Assembly (NCBI RefSeq): GCF_002161355.1
Contig: NZ_NFHL01000004.1
Span: 1 to 64,000 of the forward strand
From: Lachnoclostridium sp. An76
Lineage (GTDB): Bacteria; Bacillota; Clostridia; Lachnospirales; Lachnospiraceae
DNA: 64,000 bases
Reading direction: 5' to 3'
The notes beneath the pieces are model-generated. The model was not told the DNA's origin and searched no databases. It saw only the letters and a list, made by a program, of their open reading frames with translations. The position numbers and the translations under genes are program-made. Shown here piece by piece: positions 1 to 7,030 of the stretch. Within the stretch, counting starts at the first letter, position 1. The number at the start of each line of letters is the position of its first letter.

Positions 1-55
1 GTCTTATGACAGTATACAGAGCAATCCGCTGACAGGCAAGTAGATCATAAATATG

Positions 56-227
56 CTATTTTAAGAAATCAACAACAGATAAAACCAGTTCTTCGAACTT
101 CCCACATTTCAGATATGCAGGATCATTCGAGCAAAATCCGATATCCCAATCGAGCAGCAGGTCGTCCTCAATCGGGATTCCATCTTGCGCCTAAAGCTTT
201 GGCTCCATCTTTAATCAGAGAATCATG
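56..227 (-). pseudogene. gene remnant, two out-of-frame open pieces
   Basis: On the minus strand an open piece without a start ends at a stop at 56-58 and reads ...IEDDLLLDWDIGF... up to a stop near 191. A second open piece at about 168-227, in another frame, reads ...KDGAKALGARWNP. Together they look like the broken 3' end of a lost gene. I do not recognise the family. The piece lies just upstream of the AAA/HNH pair and may mark the edge of that insertion. The rest of 1-322 shows nothing I can support. Confidence 0.25.
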
Positions 228-322
228 AAGAAGATGTTGTGCTCTTTTTTTATCTATTGTAATATGAGGATATATACGCAGAGGCATCGATGTTTTCAGA
301 GCGCTTAGTGAGGAGCAGGCAT

Positions 323-2554
323 ATGGAACTGGTTTATCTTTATATTGATAATTACAGAAACTTTAAGGAAGCAGAATTTAATTTCGGACAGGACGTCAGG
401 CTCCATTTTGACAATGATACAAAGAAGCTGACAGCCAGACGGTGTGACCCTGCCCTTCCGGATGGATTCTGGGGCGGGAATATTAAAAATCTTACGACCC
501 TGATCGGGAATAACGGATCAGGTAAGACAAGTGTGTTCCAGTTTATCATCCTTCTCCTGAAGGAGATGTGGGGTGAACTCTATGGGACATCGATCCAGGG
601 AAATGGGATCATTGCTTTTAAAGAAAATGAAACTATATTCTGGTATGCAAATCGTTCATTCGAAGAGACCGGACAGATCCGGGCTGAGTGTGATACGGAT
701 CTGGCAGGCCGCAGTAGGGCAGAGATGTACAGAATGAGAAATTTGATATCAGATGAAGTCCCTGATATTATGGGAAAGGCCAAGTTTATTTATCTGACCG
801 GTTCTCTGTCCCGGGAGGATTATCAGCGGGGAATGCTCAATGGATCCGGACGTTACGATCATCTGTACGATGCTTCACTGGGAAATCTGATCAGTCAGGA
901 TATGGGGATGGATGTAAACAGAGCACTGCGCCTGAGGCCTCTCCGATATCCGCAGGGGAAGGGCACGGCATATTTTTCTGAGATAGAGACGTACTTTGCA
1001 TATGAACAGTATAAGCAGATCAAGTATGTATTTGACAGAAATCAGTTCAACATTATCAGGAAGATGCGGCAGGAGGGGTATCCTGTTCCTGTACCGGATG
1101 TGCTTCATATAGAGCTTAGAGCATGGAGCGGGACAGATGATATCCTCTGTCAGAAAAAGCTCCCCCAAAAGATATCTTTCAGGGATATGGAAGAAGCTGT
1201 CTGCGGAGAGACGATCAGCCATTTCATCGAGTCTTTTCCCCGTCCGTCTGTCTGGGATGAGCAGGAGAAACAGCAGTATTTTATTGGATTATTACGCTTT
1301 CATCTGCAGCTGTCAGGGATCATCTGTGCCTTTCGCAGCGCAGCCCGCCTGATGGATGAGGGAGATCTGTATATTATGTTTCGGGACCTTCCCCAACATT
1401 TGGACATAAGGGAAGGCGAGGAGGAAGATTTTGAACAGCTTTTCGAATCTCTGTGGGAGGCTGTGATCACTTCGGCAGGTGAACGGACGAAAGCAGCGCC
1501 GGGATGGGAGGCTCTGAAAAGATGCCGGAGGTGTTATATAGACTACCTTGAATTTATTAAAGCGGCAGATTTAGGACAGCATTTCTTTGCGGAAACAGAA
1601 CTGAGCGGAGATATAGCTCATGATATGGACGAACAGGTATTAAGGTTTTATGTCCGGACATCTGATGCCGAGTGGTTTATGGAATTTGTACAGAAGTACC
1701 GCTATATATGCAATCCGGATTATTTCCTTGATTTCCAGTGGGGATTGAGCAGCGGGGAATACAACCTGCTGTCGATGTTTTCCACGCTGTATTACATATT
1801 CGACGCTGATTACACGAATAAAAAGAACGGAGAATATACGATCTGGAACTGCGGGCCGTATGGATCGATACGGACACAGAAGACAGCGTGTGACAGTGTG
1901 GTGCTGATGATCGATGAGGCGGATCTGTCATATCATCCCGAGTGGCAGCGGCAGTATATTTCTATCCTGACAGCATTCCTTCCACGGATATATCCCAGGG
2001 AATGCTGCCGTGATATACAGGTCGTCCTCTCCACGCATTCGCCATTGCTGCTCGGAGATGTGCCGCAGGAGAATGTCATCTATCTCAGCTGCGGCGGGGA
2101 GGGGGATCCGGTATGTGTGGCAAAGAGGGAAGGCTGCGGAACTTTTGGGCAGAACGTGCATCTGCTTTTTAAAGACAGCTTCTTCCTGGAGAATGGCACG
2201 ATCGGCCAGTTCGCGCAAAGTAAGATCAACGGGACATACAGAGAACTGCTTGATCTTGAGCGTGAAATAGACAGGGCGAAACAGGACAGGCAGGGATGGG
2301 CGGAAAAGAGGGCAAAATTGATATCAGACCTCAGCGGCCGATACCGGAAGTTGGCGGAGGTGATCAGTGAACCGCTTATCCGGGAAAAGATGAAGGAGAA
2401 GATCGGTTCGCTGCTGCGGCAGCTGGATGCGCCTGTACAGAGGCCGGACGCAGCAGCGGAAGGATATGGGCGGATGACGGAGAAGGAACTGCGCCGGCAG
2501 CTTGCCCTTATCGAAGAGGAGCTTGGAAAGAGAAGCCGGAAAAGAGAACTCTGA
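323..2554 (+). CDS. AAA/ABC-type ATPase, Septu PtuA-like defence protein
   Basis: This is a predicted cytoplasmic ATPase of the OLD/PtuA type, working with the HNH protein encoded next. Visible motifs are a Walker A GNNGSGKT at about residues 62-69, an ABC-signature-like LSSGE at 475-479, a Walker B VVLMIDEAD with D531/E532, and an H-loop-like STHSPLLLG. The C-terminal 120 residues are charged and probably coiled coil. I chose the ATG at 323 because GAGGAG lies just upstream; an ATG at 290 would add 11 residues but has a weaker site. At 743 aa it is longer than PtuA proteins I know of, so it may belong to another ATPase+HNH family. In Septu-type systems such pairs protect against phage; the role here is inferred from the pairing. 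Confidence 0.8.
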   Translation: MELVYLYIDNYRNFKEAEFNFGQDVRLHFDNDTKKLTARRCDPALPDGFWGGNIKNLTTLIGNNGSGKTSVFQFIILLLKEMWGELYGTSIQGNGIIAFKENETIFWYANRSFEETGQIRAECDTDLAGRSRAEMYRMRNLISDEVPDIMGKAKFIYLTGSLSREDYQRGMLNGSGRYDHLYDASLGNLISQDMGMDVNRALRLRPLRYPQGKGTAYFSEIETYFAYEQYKQIKYVFDRNQFNIIRKMRQEGYPVPVPDVLHIELRAWSGTDDILCQKKLPQKISFRDMEEAVCGETISHFIESFPRPSVWDEQEKQQYFIGLLRFHLQLSGIICAFRSAARLMDEGDLYIMFRDLPQHLDIREGEEEDFEQLFESLWEAVITSAGERTKAAPGWEALKRCRRCYIDYLEFIKAADLGQHFFAETELSGDIAHDMDEQVLRFYVRTSDAEWFMEFVQKYRYICNPDYFLDFQWGLSSGEYNLLSMFSTLYYIFDADYTNKKNGEYTIWNCGPYGSIRTQKTACDSVVLMIDEADLSYHPEWQRQYISILTAFLPRIYPRECCRDIQVVLSTHSPLLLGDVPQENVIYLSCGGEGDPVCVAKREGCGTFGQNVHLLFKDSFFLENGTIGQFAQSKINGTYRELLDLEREIDRAKQDRQGWAEKRAKLISDLSGRYRKLAEVISEPLIREKMKEKIGSLLRQLDAPVQRPDAAAEGYGRMTEKELRRQLALIEEELGKRSRKREL

Positions 2555-2612
2555 AAAGAGGAATCTGAAAAGAGAAATCTGAAGACTGCGAGATGAGGTG
2601 GAGAGAACACAA

Positions 2613-3860
2613 ATGATAAAGATAAGGCCATATTACGATCACCCGGCTCATAAAAAGATCATTGACCGGTATTTATATCTTGCAGCCCTTGTCCTGCCTT
2701 TTCCTCCGGAAGCTGTGATCGGGGATGAGAAGCTGACAGTGGACGGAATAGAGATCACGGCAGAGACGGTGCTGGAGGAACACCTGCAGAGGTGCAGGAA
2801 ATATCTTGGGAAAAAGTCTGAAAAATATCAGGAAGCATTGGCGGCATATTCGATCACGGGTACTCCGGGAGACGAACAGGAGCTGCTCGCTCAGGAACAG
2901 CTCCTGGCGGCAAAGGTCATCCAGGCAGCGAGCCAGGATTTATATGGTTATTTATATGAAACTGGAAATACAGGAGTAAGTCCGGCGAAAGTGCCGCCCA
3001 TGAATAAGGAACATGTACGGAGACTGCTCACGGTCCCCATGAATGCACTGGATGCTGATCTGAAAAGGATCGGGCAGATTACAGGAGAGCATAAAAGGCC
3101 AATACAGAGCAAGACAATAAACGGGTCAATAAACGGGAAAATATACAAAAGACAAAGAAGCGATGAACTGCTGGATTTTGTGTTCCGGTATGAGTCATTT
3201 TCCCAAAGAGCGCAGGCGTTCAGGCTTTTGAAAGATATGGACGTCAATGTGTGCCCGTACTGCAACAGGATCTACACGGTGACTCTGACGAAGAACGGAC
3301 ACAAGTCCAGGCCGCAGTTTGACCATTATATGAGTAAGTCGAAGTATCCTTATTTTGCTGTCTCCCTTTTGAACCTGATCCCCTGCTGCGGGCTGTGCAA
3401 CCAGGCGAAGAGTGATAAAGAAGATCAGATACTTTATCCCTATTTTGAAGAGATGGGGACGGATGTCCTGTTTCGGACAAAGGCGGAAAACGGGCTGACC
3501 TACCTGACGGGATGTCCGTCCGCGCAAGATGAGTTCAGTATTTCGCTGGAGGCAAAGGAAGGCACAGCGCAGGAGTTAAGAGAAAAAGTTAAAAATTCGG
3601 ATGAAGTTTTTCATTTGACGGAACTGTATAATGAGCATAAAGATTATGTGCTTTATCTCTATCGGAAAAGATATATGTTTTCTGATGAATACCTGCAGAT
3701 GATCTGTGATACCTTCCCGGAAATGGCGGGAAGATTTGATGAATTGAAAGGTCTTCTGTACCTTATGGATCTGGAAAAGGAGCAATGGGGCAGAAGGCCG
3801 CTGGCGAAGCTGACGCATGATATTGATCTCCAGATCACAGAAGAAAGGAACAACCCATGA
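2613..3860 (+). CDS. HNH endonuclease, Septu PtuB-like partner
   Basis: This is a predicted nuclease partner of the upstream ATPase. The central region carries a zinc-knuckle HNH fold: C214-P-Y-C217, then D237-H238, N254 and C259-G-L-C262 followed by N263. This is the pattern of HNH proteins found beside PtuA-like ATPases and some retrons. The N-terminal 200 residues are helical and unassigned. I chose the ATG at 2613, placed behind GAGGTGGAG; a GTG at 2598 would add five residues. The gap to the ATPase gene contains short repeated AATCTGAAAAGAG units. The stop overlaps the next start by four bases (ATGA), so the three genes are probably one transcript. Fold assignment is firm; the biological role is inference. 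Confidence 0.8.
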   Translation: MIKIRPYYDHPAHKKIIDRYLYLAALVLPFPPEAVIGDEKLTVDGIEITAETVLEEHLQRCRKYLGKKSEKYQEALAAYSITGTPGDEQELLAQEQLLAAKVIQAASQDLYGYLYETGNTGVSPAKVPPMNKEHVRRLLTVPMNALDADLKRIGQITGEHKRPIQSKTINGSINGKIYKRQRSDELLDFVFRYESFSQRAQAFRLLKDMDVNVCPYCNRIYTVTLTKNGHKSRPQFDHYMSKSKYPYFAVSLLNLIPCCGLCNQAKSDKEDQILYPYFEEMGTDVLFRTKAENGLTYLTGCPSAQDEFSISLEAKEGTAQELREKVKNSDEVFHLTELYNEHKDYVLYLYRKRYMFSDEYLQMICDTFPEMAGRFDELKGLLYLMDLEKEQWGRRPLAKLTHDIDLQITEERNNP

Positions 3861-5014
3861 ACAATACTCAGATCTATCTTCTCACCCTGGTGCGGTGCGC
3901 CCTGGGTGAGAAAAACCTTCCAACAGAATTACGCTCTTTGTCCACGGATGAGAAAATAGAGATCATCCGGTATGCACAGAAGCAGGGGCTTCTTACGTTC
4001 CTGCAGTATTTTGACATATTTATGGAAAAAGACTGCAGGGATATTTTCTTCCCCAGGGCCGCAGCTGCGGTCTGTGAGGATGTGAGGCAGGCTTCGGAGA
4101 TCGTGCAGCTGTTGGAAGCTTTTGAAAAAAACGGGATCTACTGCATCCCTCTGAAAGGGATCCGGACTAAGAAGCTTTACCCGTCGTCAGAACTGCGGAC
4201 AATGGGGGACCTTGATATACTGTACCGGAAGGAGCAGACAGACGGATTGCGACGGGTCATGGCAGAACAGGGATATACATGGAGCGGCGAGGCGGCAAAG
4301 CATGACCACTATGAAAAAGGCGGACGGACTGTGGAGATGCATAAAGAGCTGCTCTCTTCAGAGAGCCGGGCGTATGATTATTTTCTGAAGATCTGGGACA
4401 GGGCTCAGCCGGAAGAGGGAAAGCGGTATTGCTGGCAGATGTCCATGGAAGACCATTATCTCTTTACGCTGTACCATCTTATCGAGCATTTTATCCGGGG
4501 CGGCATCGGGATACGCATGGTCCTGGATATCTATATCCTCAGCGGGTTCCCGGAACTGGACAGGGACAAGACGGCAGAAGAGCTTAAGAAGTTAAAGATC
4601 GACAGATTCGAAAAGAATATCCTGGACATTGCGGGAAAATGGTTTGATCCCTCCCGCGGGCTCCAGGGGACAGGGGCGTTGTCAGGGCTGGAGGAGATGG
4701 AAGAATATATTGTAAATGGCGGGATTTTCGGCAATACTGTAAATGAACAGGCAAATAATGCCCTGAGATATGGGAGTAGAGGGAAGTTCCTTAAAAGTGT
4801 GATATTTCCTTCCTATAAAACAATGCAGTCGGTATTCCCGGATCTGGACAGCCCCATCCTGCTTCCGGCAGCATGGGTGAGACGATGGTGGAATGTGTGG
4901 ACGAAACGGAGAGGAAATGTCCGGAAGCAGCTCGGCCGGGCAGGGCAGATCGGACAGCAGGACAGCGGATACATAGAAAAGCAGAGACGTTTTTTTCAGC
5001 GCTGCGGGCTGTGA
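3857..5014 (+). CDS. nucleotidyltransferase family protein (NTP_transf_5-like)
   Basis: The protein is 385 aa. Its N-terminal half has the hallmark of the NTP_transf_5 group: LKGIRTKKLYP followed by RTMGDLDILY, where the GDLD aspartates would bind metal, then a VEMHKEL segment. The target molecule is unknown. Members often sit in peptide-modification (RiPP-like) and exopolysaccharide loci with PqqD and HprK-like genes, which in this window lie at 17.4-20 kb. Its start overlaps the HNH stop by four bases, so it is also co-translated with the defence pair. It may therefore be a third component of that pair, or a resident of the polysaccharide locus that the pair landed beside. The C-terminal part is basic and unassigned. 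Confidence 0.7.
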   Translation: MNNTQIYLLTLVRCALGEKNLPTELRSLSTDEKIEIIRYAQKQGLLTFLQYFDIFMEKDCRDIFFPRAAAAVCEDVRQASEIVQLLEAFEKNGIYCIPLKGIRTKKLYPSSELRTMGDLDILYRKEQTDGLRRVMAEQGYTWSGEAAKHDHYEKGGRTVEMHKELLSSESRAYDYFLKIWDRAQPEEGKRYCWQMSMEDHYLFTLYHLIEHFIRGGIGIRMVLDIYILSGFPELDRDKTAEELKKLKIDRFEKNILDIAGKWFDPSRGLQGTGALSGLEEMEEYIVNGGIFGNTVNEQANNALRYGSRGKFLKSVIFPSYKTMQSVFPDLDSPILLPAAWVRRWWNVWTKRRGNVRKQLGRAGQIGQQDSGYIEKQRRFFQRCGL

Positions 5015-5042
5015 AAAGAACTCAGGATAAGGGAGTGGTCAA

Positions 5043-6497
5043 ATGAAAGAACAGACAAACAGGAAAAAACATAAAAAAATACGCCGTTACCGCAAAGTCG
5101 GATATTCGTTCCTTTCCGTCTACGCAGTGGCGGCAATGATACTGATCACATTCTGCGTCAGGCTGGGCATGGTACCGGGGGGATATCTGGCAGCCCTGGG
5201 CGGAGTCCTCGCTGTTTTGGGCGGGCTGTTTGTGCTGATGCAGAGAAGGAAAGTGTGGTCCATTATTTCGGATGTGCTGTGCGTGCTGCTTACAGTGTGC
5301 TGCATCGCAGGATGCTTTTATATCGGAAAGGCTGATACGACAGTGCGGGATGTGGCGCGTGTGACCTCAGAGACAGACGAGGTGGGGGTCTATGTGCTGA
5401 CGGATGATCCGGCGCAGGATATAGAGGATGCGGCGGACTACCGCTTCGGTATGGCTGAGGCAGTGGACAGGGAGAACACAGACGCAACGGTTGCGGATAT
5501 AGAGGAAGAGTTAGGCAGAGAGCTGGATATCGGCGGATACGGAGATATGTTTAAGCTCCTTGACGCGCTGAAGGAGCAGGAGGTCAGGGCGATCATCCTG
5601 AACAGCGCATATGTCCCGGTCGCGGCGGACGCGGGGAACTATGCGTGGGTGACGGACGGGCTGCGCCAGATCGCGTCCTATACACACGAGACCGGGGAAG
5701 AGACTGCGGCGGAACCGTCGGAGGATAACAACTCCTTTATCGTATACCTGAGTGGGATCGACACATACGGAGAGGTGTCGGCGCGCTCGCGGAGCGACGT
5801 GAATATCCTTGCGGTCGTTAACACAGAGACTAAGAATGTGCTGCTCTTATCGACACCGAGGGATTACTATGTGGAGTATTCAGCGACCGGCGGTGCGAAG
5901 GACAAGCTGACCCATGCGGGGATCTACGGTGTGGACGCGTCCATCGACGCACTGGAACGGCTTTACGGAGTGGATGTCAATTATTACCTGCGGGTGAACT
6001 TCACCGGTTTTACCCAGATCATCGATGCGCTGGGCGGGGTGGACGTGTACTCGCAGTATGATTTCACTGCGGGCGGCAGGCAGTTTTCCCAGGGATATAA
6101 TACGGTCAACGGTACGGAAGCACTGTCCTTTGCGAGAGAGAGGTACAGCTTTGAAGACGGGGACATCCAGAGAGGACGGAACCAGATGGAAGTCATCCGC
6201 GCTGTCATCAAAAAAGCGGCATCTTCTTCTCTGCTCGCTAATTATGCGGCGGTAATGGATGCAGTATCAGGAAGCTTCGAGACAAATATGCCGCAGGAGA
6301 AGATCGCAGAGCTCGTAAGGATGCAGCTCTCGGATATGGCGTCATGGAATATTACGACCTATACAGCGGCAGGGCAGGTCTCCACCGGGGAGACATACTC
6401 AGCACCCGGGGAGATGCTCTCGATCGTCATCCCCGATGAAGCCAGTGTGCAGGAAGCGAAAAACATGATCAACTCAGTCCTGAACGGGGGAGAATGA
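5043..6497 (+). CDS. LytR-CpsA-Psr (LCP) family cell-wall polymer transferase
   Basis: LCP enzymes move undecaprenyl-pyrophosphate-linked polymers (capsule, teichoic acid) onto peptidoglycan outside the membrane. The N-terminus is basic, then has three hydrophobic segments within residues 18-95, followed by an external accessory region. The LCP core starts near residue 250 and shows NILAVVNTETKNVLLLSTPRD, a KLTHAG...YGVD segment, and FARERYSFEDGDIQRGRNQ with the arginines that bind pyrophosphate. Its last 25 bases and stop codon form one copy of the 28-bp direct repeat that bounds the downstream island. The gene probably belongs with the polysaccharide genes at 21.9-26.5 kb. Confidence 0.92.
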   Translation: MKEQTNRKKHKKIRRYRKVGYSFLSVYAVAAMILITFCVRLGMVPGGYLAALGGVLAVLGGLFVLMQRRKVWSIISDVLCVLLTVCCIAGCFYIGKADTTVRDVARVTSETDEVGVYVLTDDPAQDIEDAADYRFGMAEAVDRENTDATVADIEEELGRELDIGGYGDMFKLLDALKEQEVRAIILNSAYVPVAADAGNYAWVTDGLRQIASYTHETGEETAAEPSEDNNSFIVYLSGIDTYGEVSARSRSDVNILAVVNTETKNVLLLSTPRDYYVEYSATGGAKDKLTHAGIYGVDASIDALERLYGVDVNYYLRVNFTGFTQIIDALGGVDVYSQYDFTAGGRQFSQGYNTVNGTEALSFARERYSFEDGDIQRGRNQMEVIRAVIKKAASSSLLANYAAVMDAVSGSFETNMPQEKIAELVRMQLSDMASWNITTYTAAGQVSTGETYSAPGEMLSIVIPDEASVQEAKNMINSVLNGGE

Positions 6498-6500
6498 AGG
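6473..6500 (+). repeat. 28-bp direct repeat, left copy (island boundary)
   Basis: The sequence is identical to 15021-15048. It contains the final codons and stop of the LCP gene. Similarity continues beyond the core: gatca precedes both copies one base upstream, and tgatgc follows both two bases downstream, so about 42 bp match with three differences. The two copies bracket the AT-rich operon at 7.0-15.0 kb. Confidence 0.9.
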
Positions 6501-6620
6501 AGTGATGCTTTTGATCGAATGAATAGGTGTATATATATTCGCCGAGAACAGAAAAGAAATATTTATGCAGAGTAAAGATTGGTAAAAATATACAAAAAAA
6601 ACTGCTTTTTATGAAAAATA

Positions 6621-6649
6621 TTGATATAACAGATTGTTATCGGTATAAT
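6621..6649 (+). promoter_or_regulatory. sigma-A promoter with palindromic operator
   Basis: TTGATA at 6621-6626 and TATAAT at 6644-6649 are separated by exactly 17 bases. A perfect inverted repeat, ATAACA-gat-TGTTAT (6626-6640), fills the spacer, a classical place for a repressor to bind. It is the only strong promoter seen ahead of the island operon. No obvious helix-turn-helix regulator is encoded in the island. Confidence 0.75.
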
Positions 6650-6800
6650 ATCACTGTGGTGTATCTTTTGGGGGATCATGGGCATACTTTGGTACGGAGG
6701 AGGCATTGATTCACAGATTAAAGATGAGCGTTATAGCGCATTTACCACAGAGGTATGGGGACCCTTGCGTGAAGAAATCGGATTGATTAGGAGATTTAAT

Positions 6801-6980
6801 ATGAAAATTAGACAGATGCAGCGGGGTGGCGGCGCAGAGCTGCCTCGCGCCGGGAAGAAGAGAAGCCTGCATTCTTCAGCGGGTGGAGTGAAACTGCCGG
6901 TGAAAAAGGAAAATTCATATGATGCACCGACACAAGATTACAGCCATTCATTTGGTTGGAAGCATTTTGATAAGAAATAG
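6801..6980 (+). CDS. small basic protein of unknown function
   Basis: A 59-residue reading frame starts at an ATG placed seven bases after TAGGAG. The product is lysine/arginine-rich in its first half (IRQMQRGGGAELPRAGKKR) and aromatic near the end (SFGWKHFDKK). I do not recognise it. It lies between the operon promoter and a Rho-independent terminator that begins at its stop codon, so it may be a leader peptide or a small regulator. In-frame upstream starts exist but lack a ribosome site. Confidence 0.45.
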   Translation: MKIRQMQRGGGAELPRAGKKRSLHSSAGGVKLPVKKENSYDAPTQDYSHSFGWKHFDKK

Positions 6981-7004
6981 ACTGCGGAAGCGGTCTTTTT
7001 TTTT
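6980..7004 (+). terminator. Rho-independent terminator / attenuator ahead of island operon
   Basis: GACTGC-GGAA-GCGGTC forms a six-pair stem (one G-U pair) followed by nine T residues. It begins at the stop codon of the small basic gene and ends 27 bases before the first large island gene. Transcripts from the promoter at 6621 would have to pass it, which suggests attenuation. Confidence 0.75.
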
Positions 7005-7030
7005 ACTAAAAATGATGAAGAGGGGAAAAG

